Shown one piece after another: positions 7,863 to 14,026 of a DNA stretch of 14,026 nucleotides. Origin of the DNA: Tissierellia bacterium. Lineage in GTDB: Bacteria > Bacillota > Clostridia > Tissierellales > Tissierellaceae. The DNA is taken from NCBI GenBank assembly GCA_012521625.1, contig JAAYLY010000250.1, forward strand, positions 1 through 14,026. Reading direction: 5' to 3'. The position numbers and the translations under genes were made by a program. Within the stretch, counting starts at the first letter, position 1, and the number at the start of each line of letters is the position of its first letter. The notes below the pieces were generated by a model. It was not told where the DNA came from. It saw nothing but the letters and a program-made list of their open reading frames with translations, and ran no database searches.

Positions 7863-8240
7863 ATGGATAGCAAGAGAATTAATAGGATTTCAGAGGAAAT
7901 TAGAAAGGTTATTTCAGATCTATTAATAAAGGGTCTAAAGGATCCTAGGATAAGTCCCATGACTACTATAACTAGCGTTGAGGTAACTAGGGACCTATCC
8001 TATGCTAATATCTATATTTCCGTATTAGGAGATGAGTTTGAAAAGGATGACACCCTCCAAGGCCTTGAAAGTGCCAAGGGATTCATCAGGAAGGAAATTG
8101 GTAGAAGGGTTGACTTAAGACATGTACCTGAACCAAAATTTTACCTAGATGAATCTATAGAAAGGGCCATCTATATGACTGAATTGATTAATAAAGTAAC
8201 TAAGGAAGATCAGGAACGCAGGGGTAATGAGGATGAATAA
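7863..8240 (+). CDS. rbfA: 30S ribosome-binding factor RbfA
   Basis: RbfA is a single KH-type domain protein that binds the immature 30S subunit and helps fold the 5' end and neck region of 16S rRNA; it also matters in cold adaptation. The 125-residue product has the usual length and landmarks: a basic first helix (4-16), DPRI at 27-30, and the strand motif DLSYANIYISVLG at 44-56. The RBS AGAGGTA (7850-7856) overlaps the infB stop codon. The 3' end overlaps the nrnA start, giving a continuous translational chain from infB onwards. Placement next to infB is conserved widely in bacteria. Confidence 0.95.
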   Translation: MDSKRINRISEEIRKVISDLLIKGLKDPRISPMTTITSVEVTRDLSYANIYISVLGDEFEKDDTLQGLESAKGFIRKEIGRRVDLRHVPEPKFYLDESIERAIYMTELINKVTKEDQERRGNEDE

Positions 8241-9210
8241 TCTAACTTATAAAGACTTAGATGAGGCTATAGATCTTATTAGAAGGAGTAATAGGATATA
8301 TATAGCATCCCATATCAATCCAGATGGGGACAATCTAGGTTCAAGTCTGGCACTGGCCTTGGCTTTAAGGAAGCTGGGTAAGGAGGTCCTAGTATTAAAT
8401 CCAGGAAGCATTCCTTCCGACTTTGTATTTTTGCCAGGCATAGATCTTATTAAGGACTTTGAAGATGATGTGGATGAGTTAGACTTATTTATAGTTGTTG
8501 ATTCCGGTGATATAGATAGATTAGGCCCTAATAAGGATCTTTTGGATAGGTCCAAGGCCATAATCAACATAGACCATCATATAACCAACACCCAATTTGG
8601 TAATATAAATCTGGTGGATTCAAAGGCTGCAGCTACTGGCGAATTGATATACCAGCTTTTAAAGAGAATGGACGTTAAGCTGGATAAGGATATAGCCACC
8701 AATATCTATACGGCCATATCCACCGATACAGGTAAGTTCAGCTATGAGAGTGTAACTAGCCGTACCCATAGAATAGCTGCTGAATTACTAGATGTGGGTA
8801 TAGATCTTAAGGATATTAACATAAAGATATATGAAAGTTACAGCCTTGAAAGTACTAAGCTCTTTATTAAGGCTTTAAACACCCTTAAGCTATATTCAGA
8901 CAATAGGGTAGCCTTGGTTAAGGTTAGCCAAAGGATGCTTAAGGAGACTAATGCTAGTCTAGATGACACCGATGGTATCTCTTCCTTTATCAGGGGGATA
9001 GGGCCTGTTGAGGTATCCTGCCTCCTAAAGGAAGTGGAGGAAGGGGAGATTAAGGTTAGCTTAAGGAGTAAAAATTATGTAGATGTATCTAAGGTCTGCG
9101 CCAAGTTCAATGGCGGTGGTCACGTAAGGGCTGCAGGCTGTACTATCTTTGAGGACTTAGATACAGCTGAGGCTATGATAATAGAGGAAATCAATAGACA
9201 TTTAAGGTGA
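8233..9210 (+). CDS. nrnA: Bifunctional oligoribonuclease / pAp phosphatase NrnA (DHH phosphoesterase)
   Basis: DHH/DHHA1 phosphoesterase that degrades very short RNAs (nanoRNAs, pGpG) to mononucleotides and dephosphorylates pAp; it replaces E. coli Orn in Firmicutes. Metal and active-site motifs are complete (numbering from 8233): SHINPDGD (26-33), VVDSGD with D90, DHH at 114-116, and the substrate-binding GGGHVRAAG from 294 in the DHHA1 domain. Two in-frame ATGs compete. The one at 8233 has GGGG (8221-8224) at 8 nt spacing; the one at 8227 has only 2 nt and would add two residues (327 in total). I favour 8233. The gene overlaps rbfA by 8 or 14 nt. It stands immediately before truB, the usual Gram-positive position. 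Confidence 0.93.
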   Translation: MNNLTYKDLDEAIDLIRRSNRIYIASHINPDGDNLGSSLALALALRKLGKEVLVLNPGSIPSDFVFLPGIDLIKDFEDDVDELDLFIVVDSGDIDRLGPNKDLLDRSKAIINIDHHITNTQFGNINLVDSKAAATGELIYQLLKRMDVKLDKDIATNIYTAISTDTGKFSYESVTSRTHRIAAELLDVGIDLKDINIKIYESYSLESTKLFIKALNTLKLYSDNRVALVKVSQRMLKETNASLDDTDGISSFIRGIGPVEVSCLLKEVEEGEIKVSLRSKNYVDVSKVCAKFNGGGHVRAAGCTIFEDLDTAEAMIIEEINRHLR

Positions 9211-9219
9211 ATCATTAAT

Positions 9220-10101
9220 ATGGATGGAATAATAAATTTTAATAAACCAGAGGGAATGACTTCCCATGATGCTGTAAATTATTTTAGAAGGCTTTTAAAT
9301 ATAAAGCGAATAGGCCATACTGGAACCTTGGACCCAGATGCTACAGGAGTCTTGCCTATTTGTATAGGTAAGGCAACAAGGGTTTCAGAGTACTTATTAA
9401 ATGCTGATAAGGAATATATAGCCCGCCTTAAATTAGGCAGTGAAACTGATACCCAGGATAGCAGCGGGAGTATTATCCATACTTCAGATTTAGAGGTCAG
9501 TGAAGAAGACATTATCAAGTCCTTTAATAAATTTATAGGAAAGATCAAGCAGGTCCCTCCCATGTATTCAGCCCTTAAATATAAGGGTAAGAAGCTTTAC
9601 GAACTGGCCAGGGAGGGGATGGTGGTAGAGAGAAAGCCTAGGGAGGTTTTCATCTATCAGCTTAAGATCTTGGAGATTATAGGAAATAGGGAAGTAGTAT
9701 TTTATACTAAGTGCTCCAGGGGCACATATATTAGGACCCTGTGTAACGATATAGGTAGGGATTTGGGCACTTACGGCCATATGACTGAGCTTCAAAGGGT
9801 GGGAGTTGGTCAGTTTAAACTAGAAGACTCCTATAGTATGGAATACCTTAATAGGCTTAGTAAGGATGAGATTAAAAAGATTCTCCTGCCTATAGATATG
9901 GCTCTAAAGGATTTAGATGAAATTATCCTGGAGGATAAAGATTATAAGAGGGTTGCAAATGGTGCCCTAGTGGCCTTAGTGGCTGACCTAAGTATGGATA
10001 AGAACTATAGGGTTTACTGCGGAGATGAATTTATCGGAGTAGGCAAGCTTATAGTCAAGAATAATAGGAAATACTTAAAGATGGACAAAGTATTTATTTA
10101 G
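9220..10101 (+). CDS. truB: tRNA pseudouridine(55) synthase TruB
   Basis: TruB isomerises U55 in the T-loop of tRNAs to pseudouridine and acts as a tRNA folding chaperone. The 293-residue product has the N-terminal signature NKPEGMTSHD (8-17) and the catalytic block GHTGTLDPDATGVLP, with nucleophile D38. The conserved VPPMYSALKYKGKKLYELAR block follows around 113. CSRGTYIRTLCNDIG is the second core motif. A short C-terminal extension (about 235-293) resembles the TruB_C/PUA-like domain of Gram-positive forms. The ATG lies 9 nt after the nrnA stop; the RBS AAGGTGA overlaps that stop. All key residues are present. Confidence 0.96.
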   Translation: MDGIINFNKPEGMTSHDAVNYFRRLLNIKRIGHTGTLDPDATGVLPICIGKATRVSEYLLNADKEYIARLKLGSETDTQDSSGSIIHTSDLEVSEEDIIKSFNKFIGKIKQVPPMYSALKYKGKKLYELAREGMVVERKPREVFIYQLKILEIIGNREVVFYTKCSRGTYIRTLCNDIGRDLGTYGHMTELQRVGVGQFKLEDSYSMEYLNRLSKDEIKKILLPIDMALKDLDEIILEDKDYKRVANGALVALVADLSMDKNYRVYCGDEFIGVGKLIVKNNRKYLKMDKVFI

Positions 10102-10110
10102 GGTGAAAAG

Positions 10111-11025
10111 ATGGAAAAAATATGGATAGAGAACTATAATGAGGACAGATTTGAAACAGCAGTTGCTCTAGGAAATTTCGACGGGGTCCATATTGGACAC
10201 AAGAAGCTCATAGGAAAGATGGTAGAGTCAGCTAAGGAATTAAACCTTAGGCCCTCGATTCTTTTATTTACTAACCACACTAAAAGAACTATTATAGGAG
10301 ACGCCCCTTCCCTATTAACCTCTAATAGTCAGAAGGAAGACTTAATTGGCAGTATAGGCGTTGAAACCGTCTATAAGATTAAATTTGATGAGAAGCTGAT
10401 GAAATTAAAAGCTGAAGACTTTGTTAAAGACATCCTAATAGACAGGCTAAGGGCTAAGGTGGTAGTAGTAGGCTTCGATTATAGGTTTGGCCACAAGGCT
10501 ATGGGGGATTCTGATCTACTAAAAAGCCTAGGAGATAAGTATGGCTTTAAGGTCATAGTCATGGAGCCGGTTTATTTAGGAGATATCTTAGTCAGTAGCA
10601 CTAAGATTAGAGACCTAATTAAGGAAGGGAATTTAAAACTAGCTAACTCCATGCTGGGTAGGAATTATCAAGTTATAGGTAGGGTTATTTCCGGCAACAA
10701 GATTGGTAGGAAGCTTGGCTATCCAACGGCTAATTTGGAACTTATAGAGGACTTTACCATCCCTAAGCTGGGAGTCTATAGGACTAAGACCACCCTCCAT
10801 GGCAAAACCTACTTAAGCGCAACTAGCGTAGGCCATAATCCCACCTTCCACAACAGGGACATAAGGATAGAATGCCATATAATTGACTTTGATGAAAAAA
10901 TATATGACCAATATTTAAGCCTTGACTTTATAGAATACTTAAGGGAAGAGATTAAGTTTGAAAGGGTAGAAGACCTAAAGGCTCAAATAGAAGAGGATAT
11001 TAAAAGTATAATCTCTAGACATTGA
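10111..11025 (+). CDS. ribF: Bifunctional riboflavin kinase / FAD synthetase
   Basis: RibF phosphorylates riboflavin to FMN and adenylates FMN to FAD. The 304-residue product has two domains. The N-terminal nucleotidyltransferase domain (about 14-180) carries GNFDGVHIGH (21-30), the HIGH-like motif, and SSTKIRDLI (from 162). The C-terminal riboflavin kinase barrel (about 184-300) carries GRKLGYPTAN (199-208) and the SVGHNPTF strand. The RBS AGGGTGA (10100-10106) overlaps the truB stop, with the ATG 9 nt after that stop. It is the last gene of the operon. No terminator is visible after it, so transcription probably reads into rpsO. The truB-ribF-rpsO order is conserved in Firmicutes. Confidence 0.95.
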   Translation: MEKIWIENYNEDRFETAVALGNFDGVHIGHKKLIGKMVESAKELNLRPSILLFTNHTKRTIIGDAPSLLTSNSQKEDLIGSIGVETVYKIKFDEKLMKLKAEDFVKDILIDRLRAKVVVVGFDYRFGHKAMGDSDLLKSLGDKYGFKVIVMEPVYLGDILVSSTKIRDLIKEGNLKLANSMLGRNYQVIGRVISGNKIGRKLGYPTANLELIEDFTIPKLGVYRTKTTLHGKTYLSATSVGHNPTFHNRDIRIECHIIDFDEKIYDQYLSLDFIEYLREEIKFERVEDLKAQIEEDIKSIISRH

Positions 11026-11027
11026 TG

Positions 11028-11056
11028 TTTACAATTAACGAAAAATATGGTAATAT
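11028..11056 (+). promoter_or_regulatory. Probable rpsO promoter
   Basis: TTTACA (11028-11033) is separated by 17 bp from TAATAT (11051-11056), a moderate sigma-A match (about 5/6 and 4/6 bases). A shifted -10, TATTAT at 11054-11059, would need a 20-bp spacer. It starts just after the ribF stop and would produce the leader hairpin that follows. Confidence 0.5.
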
Positions 11057-11070
11057 TATATAGATAAATT

Positions 11071-11119
11071 ACCTATAGCTTAGTTTTACGTTGCCTCGGC
11101 GTTTTACTATGCTTTAGGT
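11071..11119 (+). promoter_or_regulatory. rpsO leader hairpin, candidate S15 autoregulatory site
   Basis: The arms ACCTATAGCTTAGT (11071-11084) and ACTATGCTTTAGGT (11106-11119) pair at 12 of 14 positions; both mismatches are U-U. Inside, three more U-U oppositions precede an ACG/CGT helix (11088-11090 with 11100-11102), capped by a GC-rich loop (11091-11099). The hairpin ends 13 nt before the rpsO Shine-Dalgarno GGAGGT (11133-11138). S15 is known to repress its own mRNA through leader structures that differ between phyla. No T-run follows, so it is not a terminator. Assignment to S15 control is inference. Confidence 0.55.
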
Positions 11120-11144
11120 GTATTAAAAATTTGGAGGTGTAGAA

Positions 11145-11411
11145 ATGTTAACTAAGGAAATTAAAGATCAAATCATCAACGAGTACAAGCTACATGAAGG
11201 TGACACTGGTTCACCAGAAGTACAAATTGCACTATTAACTTACAGAATTAATGCCCTAAATGAACATCTTAAGGTTCACAAGAAAGACCACCACTCCAGA
11301 AGAGGACTGTTAAAGATGGTAGGTCAAAGAAGGGGTCTTCTAAGATATCTTCAAGAAAAAGACATTGAAAGATATCGTGCTCTAATAACAAAATTAAACA
11401 TTAGAGGTTAA
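11145..11411 (+). CDS. rpsO: 30S ribosomal protein S15 (uS15)
   Basis: Primary-binding small-subunit protein that grips the three-way junction of helices 20-22 in 16S rRNA and helps form bridge B4 to the 50S subunit. The 88-residue product has the standard length and signatures: DTGSPEVQIALLTYRI near residue 20 and HKKDHHSRRGLLKMVGQRRGLLRYL at about 45-69, the rRNA-binding surface. The ATG follows GGAGGT at 6 nt spacing. It has its own promoter, a structured leader and a terminator immediately after the stop, so it can be made as a short monocistronic mRNA as well as by readthrough from ribF. Confidence 0.98.
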   Translation: MLTKEIKDQIINEYKLHEGDTGSPEVQIALLTYRINALNEHLKVHKKDHHSRRGLLKMVGQRRGLLRYLQEKDIERYRALITKLNIRG

Positions 11412-11412
11412 T

Positions 11413-11444
11413 ATGGAGCGGGGAAGCCCGCTCTATTAGTTTTT
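11413..11444 (+). terminator. Intrinsic terminator of rpsO
   Basis: A 10-bp stem, 11413-11422 with 11427-11436 (one G-U pair), has the GC-rich core GAGCGGG/CCCGCTC and a GAAG loop. TAG and a run of five T (11440-11444) follow. It begins 2 nt after the rpsO stop and separates rpsO from pnp. Confidence 0.85.
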
Positions 11445-11449
11445 GAATT

Positions 11450-11473
11450 TGTAAATTTTTTTATGTAAATTTT
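11450..11473 (+). repeat. 10-bp direct repeat before the pnp promoter
   Basis: TGTAAATTTT occurs at 11450-11459 and again at 11464-11473, a 14-bp step. The second copy overlaps the proposed pnp -35 box by two bases. It may be an operator or UP-type element, or chance in AT-rich DNA. Confidence 0.35.
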
Positions 11474-11499
11474 GGGAAATGAAAAATATATAGTATTAT
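11472..11499 (+). promoter_or_regulatory. Possible pnp promoter
   Basis: TTGGGA (11472-11477) is separated by 16 bp from TATTAT (11494-11499; 5/6 consensus bases), in very AT-rich DNA between the rpsO terminator and pnp. Transcription would start near 11506, leaving a leader of about 47 nt. The -35 is weak (4/6). Confidence 0.45.
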
Positions 11500-11540
11500 A
11501 TATATAAATGAACAAAATATTAAATAGAATGAAAGAAAAA

Positions 11541-11546
11541 AGGAGG
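11541..11546 (+). promoter_or_regulatory. pnp Shine-Dalgarno site that fixes the start at 11553
   Basis: AGGAGG at 11541-11546 lies 6 nt before the ATG at 11553. An in-frame ATG at 11508 has no RBS and lies at the predicted transcription start, so the 15-residue extension it would add is rejected. Confidence 0.85.
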
Positions 11547-11552
11547 TATTGT

Positions 11553-13649
11553 ATGGAGAAGATTTTTAAATACCGCTTAGCTGGTAGGGACCTTACAGTA
11601 ACCATTGGTAAGGTAGCTGAACAGGCTAACGGTGCTTGTCTTATACAATATGGTGACACTGTTACCCTGGTAACAGCTACTGCTTCAAAGGAACCTAGGG
11701 AAGGCATAGACTTTTTTCCATTAAGTGTTGAATATGAAGAAAAATTATATGCAGTAGGTAAAATCCCAGGTGGATTTATTAAGAGGGAGGGTAAGGCCAG
11801 TGATGAGGCTATCTTAACTGCTAGGTTAATCGACAGGCCCATTAGACCCCTATTCCCTGAAGGCTACAGAAATGATGTACAAGTAATAGCAACTGTATTA
11901 TCTGTAGACCAAGACTGTTCACCTGAGATTGCTTCCATGATAGGGTCATCCATAGCCTTATCCATATCTGACATACCCTTTGATGGACCAACGGGAGCAG
12001 TACATGTGGGACTAGTTGATGGTGAGTTTATAATCAACCCTAGCAGTGAAGAGAGGGAGGCATCCCTATTAGATTTGACAGTGGCAGGTACTAAAGATGC
12101 CATTATGATGGTTGAGGCTGGTGCTAAGGAAGTGCCAGAAAAGACCATGTTAGATGCCATATTATTTGCCCATGAAGAGATAAAAAAGATATGCCAATTT
12201 ATAGAGGAAATAGTAGAGGAAGTAGGACAGGAAAAACAAGAATTTGAGCTATTTAAGCCTGATGAAGAGTTAGAAGAAAAGATTAAGGAATATGCTACTG
12301 ACAAGTTAATCCAAGCCATCAATACGGTAGAAAAACAGGAAAGGGAAGAAAAGATCGACCAGGTAAGTGAGGAGATCTTAGAAGTATTCCTAGAAGAATA
12401 TCCTGAAAATGAAAGGGATATTAAGGCTGTAATTGAAAATATAGTTAGGACTGAAGTAAGAAGGATAATATTAGAAGAAGGTATTAGGCCAGATAATAGG
12501 AAGTTGGATGAGATAAGACCTATTTCTTGTGAAGTTGGCTTACTACCAAGAACCCATGGTTCAGGCTTATTCACTAGGGGTCAAACTCAAGTATTAACTG
12601 TTGCAACCCTAGGAGCATCTTCCGACGTTCAAATTATAGATGGACTAGGGGATGAAGAGTCCAAGAGGTATATGCACCACTATAATTTCCCACCCTTCTG
12701 CGTTGGAGATACAAGACCTTTAAGGGGACCTAGTAGAAGGGAAATCGGTCACGGGGCTTTAGCAGAAAGGGCTCTAGAACCTGTTATCCCACCAGTAGAA
12801 GAGTTTCCTTATACTATTCGTTTAGTTTCAGAAGTATTAAGTTCCAACGGTTCATCATCCCAAGCCAGCGTTTGTGGAAGTACCCTAGCCCTAATGGATG
12901 CTGGAGTACCAATAAAGGCACCTGTAGCTGGTATAGCCATGGGCTTGATCAAGGAAGGAGATAGGGTAGCCATCCTATCAGACATCATCGGCATGGAAGA
13001 CCATCTTGGGGATATGGACTTTAAGGTAGCCGGTACTAAAGAGGGTATAACGGCCATCCAAATGGATATTAAGATCGATGGTATCGATAGGCAGATTCTA
13101 GAAGAAGCCTTAGAAAGGGCCAGGATAGGAAGATTATTTATCCTATCTAAGATGTTAGAAGTTATCGATAAACCAAGGGAAGAAATATCACCTTATGCAC
13201 CTAAGATCTTTACAATGAAAATCGATCCTGAAAAGATTAGGGAAGTTATTGGACCTGGTGGTAAGGTAATCAACAAAATCATCGATGAAACAGGTGTTAA
13301 GATAGATATAGAAGACGATGGTATGATATCTATTGCTGCCGATAGTACTGAAAATGGTAAGAAGGCTATTAAGTTGATTGAAGATATAGTAAAGGAAATC
13401 GAAGTGGGAGAAGTCTATTTAGGTAAGGTTACTAAGATTACAAGCTTCGGTGCTTTCTTAGAAATTCAAAATGGCAAGGAAGGACTACTGCACATCTCCA
13501 ATATAGCTAAGGAAAGAATCAACAGGGTAGAAGATGTCCTTAAGGTGGGAGATGAAGTTCTAGTTAAGGTAACCAGCATAGATAATCAAGGAAGGATCAC
13601 CCTTAACAGAAAGGTATTATTAAAGGATGAATCCACTAAAAGCGAATAG
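11553..13649 (+). CDS. pnp: Polyribonucleotide nucleotidyltransferase (PNPase)
   Basis: PNPase degrades RNA 3'-5' with phosphate, releasing nucleoside diphosphates, and can add tails in reverse; it works as a trimeric ring. The 698-residue product has the full domain set: first RNase PH domain (about 10-140, with VGKIPGGFIKREG and RPIRPLFPEGYRND), helical domain (about 145-235), second RNase PH domain (about 310-540), KH domain with IGPGGK (G567-K571) and C-terminal S1 domain (about 620-690). D483 and D489, in the EDHLGDMDFK block, match the catalytic aspartates D486 and D492 of the E. coli enzyme. The SNGSSSQASVCGSTLALMDA block is also present. It is flanked by its own candidate promoter and a terminator. 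NrnA, encoded upstream, would finish the short products it leaves. Confidence 0.97.
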   Translation: MEKIFKYRLAGRDLTVTIGKVAEQANGACLIQYGDTVTLVTATASKEPREGIDFFPLSVEYEEKLYAVGKIPGGFIKREGKASDEAILTARLIDRPIRPLFPEGYRNDVQVIATVLSVDQDCSPEIASMIGSSIALSISDIPFDGPTGAVHVGLVDGEFIINPSSEEREASLLDLTVAGTKDAIMMVEAGAKEVPEKTMLDAILFAHEEIKKICQFIEEIVEEVGQEKQEFELFKPDEELEEKIKEYATDKLIQAINTVEKQEREEKIDQVSEEILEVFLEEYPENERDIKAVIENIVRTEVRRIILEEGIRPDNRKLDEIRPISCEVGLLPRTHGSGLFTRGQTQVLTVATLGASSDVQIIDGLGDEESKRYMHHYNFPPFCVGDTRPLRGPSRREIGHGALAERALEPVIPPVEEFPYTIRLVSEVLSSNGSSSQASVCGSTLALMDAGVPIKAPVAGIAMGLIKEGDRVAILSDIIGMEDHLGDMDFKVAGTKEGITAIQMDIKIDGIDRQILEEALERARIGRLFILSKMLEVIDKPREEISPYAPKIFTMKIDPEKIREVIGPGGKVINKIIDETGVKIDIEDDGMISIAADSTENGKKAIKLIEDIVKEIEVGEVYLGKVTKITSFGAFLEIQNGKEGLLHISNIAKERINRVEDVLKVGDEVLVKVTSIDNQGRITLNRKVLLKDESTKSE

Positions 13650-13661
13650 TAAAAAGCAATG

Positions 13662-13694
13662 CATGAACCCGAAAAGGTTCATGTTTAGTTTTTT
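13662..13694 (+). terminator. Intrinsic terminator of pnp
   Basis: A perfect 8-bp stem, CATGAACC (13662-13669) with GGTTCATG (13676-13683), carries a six-base CGAAAA loop. It is followed by TTTAG and six T (13689-13694). It begins 12 nt after the pnp stop codon. Confidence 0.85.
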
Positions 13695-13700
13695 GTATAA

Positions 13701-13750
13701 TTTTTTTCCTCCTGAATATATATTTATTGTATGATGAAGGAGGGAAGGAA
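13701..13750 (+). promoter_or_regulatory. Possible helix hiding the ylxY Shine-Dalgarno site
   Basis: The pyrimidine run 13701-13713 (seven T then CCTCCT) can pair over 13 bp, with three G-U pairs, with 13738-13750 (AGGAGG then GAAGGAA), which is the RBS region of the next gene. The 24-nt loop is AT-rich. If transcription enters from pnp, the RBS would be masked. TATAAT at 13696-13701 and TATGAT at 13730-13735 are possible -10 boxes without good -35 partners. Structure and role are inferred. Confidence 0.4.
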
Positions 13751-13751
13751 T

Positions 13752-14026
13752 ATGAAAATTTTTATCATCAAAAAAAGGAACTTATTTTTAGTAGCAGTGA
13801 TCTTACTCATCTGCCTAATTACCCTATTTGTTATGAAAAATTTGAGCCCTACTAAGGAAGTCTTTAAGGACCTCTACTATCAGGGAACTAAGGAGGAAAA
13901 GATAGTAGCCTTTGCCTGTAACATAGATTGGGGCAATGAATACATACCTGATATGTTAAAGATCTTTAAAGAAAGGGATATTAAGATTACTTTTTTCCCC
14001 ACAGGCAGGTGGGCTGAGAATAATGA
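13752..14026 (+). CDS. Polysaccharide deacetylase family protein, YlxY/PdaB-like (3' end cut by window)
   Basis: The first 91 residues of an ORF open to the window end. A short basic head (K7, K8, R9) is followed by one hydrophobic segment (about 11-28), so the protein is probably anchored in the membrane or exported, with its domain outside. From residue 51 the sequence matches the start of a NodB-type deacetylase fold, with NIDWGNEYIPDMLKIF at 57-72 and ITFFPTGRWAENN at 79-91, as in the YlxY and PdaB sporulation-linked group. In Bacillus subtilis ylxY also follows pnp. The usual TFDD catalytic/metal motif is not intact: N57-I58-D59 stands there, so deacetylase activity is uncertain. The ATG follows a strong AGGAGG (13738-13743). 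Family is fairly sure, substrate unknown. Confidence 0.8.
   Translation, partial: MKIFIIKKRNLFLVAVILLICLITLFVMKNLSPTKEVFKDLYYQGTKEEKIVAFACNIDWGNEYIPDMLKIFKERDIKITFFPTGRWAENN

Noticed and set aside
11508..11552. Fifteen-residue N-terminal extension of PNPase from the ATG at 11508
   Set aside because: There is no RBS, it lies next to the predicted -10 box, and a perfect AGGAGG precedes the ATG at 11553.
11408..11842. Minus-strand ORF across the rpsO terminator and the pnp promoter
   Set aside because: It runs through a terminator and AT-rich spacer and then shadows pnp; its product resembles no family.
11864..12574. Long minus-strand ORF (236 codons) inside pnp
   Set aside because: It is a serine-rich shadow of the conserved pnp reading frame, with no recognisable domain.

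Overview
The window is a stretch of low-G+C Gram-positive (Bacillota) chromosome, most likely from a Clostridia/Tissierellia-type anaerobe. Four things point there: a PolC-type replicase, the conserved gene order polC - rimP - nusA - ylxR - infB - rbfA - nrnA - truB - ribF - rpsO - pnp - ylxY, strong AGGAGG ribosome binding sites, and arginine written almost entirely as AGG/AGA. The genus cannot be named from the sequence alone. All genes lie on the + strand. No mobile element, CRISPR array, tRNA or rRNA was seen.

Layout. (1) Positions 1-3692 hold the 3' part of polC, the replicative DNA polymerase, cut by the left window edge. (2) Positions 3693-3875 are a control region: a sigma-A-like promoter overlapping the polC stop, followed about 25 nt past the predicted transcription start by a hairpin with a T-run, then the rimP leader. 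(3) Positions 3876-11025 are a tight operon with gaps of 18 nt or less, or overlaps: rimP, nusA, ylxR/rnpM, infB, rbfA, nrnA, truB, ribF. It covers 30S maturation, transcription elongation/termination, translation initiation, tRNA pseudouridylation, nanoRNA turnover and flavin cofactor synthesis. The ylxQ gene, often found between ylxR and infB, is absent. (4) Positions 11026-11436 are rpsO with its own promoter, a long leader hairpin (candidate S15 autoregulatory site) and a terminator. (5) Positions 11437-13694 are pnp with its own promoter and terminator. (6) From 13752 to the right edge is the start of a membrane-anchored polysaccharide-deacetylase-like protein of the YlxY/PdaB type.

Together the genes form the classic nusA-infB information-processing cluster. 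RimP and RbfA mature the 30S subunit that IF2 then loads. NusA paces RNA polymerase and probably controls its own operon through the leader terminator. PNPase and NrnA act at successive steps of RNA decay (polymer to short oligonucleotide to mononucleotide). The core genes look ordinary. The points of interest are regulatory and structural: the rimP leader promoter-terminator pair, the rpsO leader hairpin, a helix that could hide the ylxY Shine-Dalgarno site, and a nusA/ylxR overlap whose DNA encodes an acidic tail in one frame and a basic head in the other. No convincing undescribed system was found.
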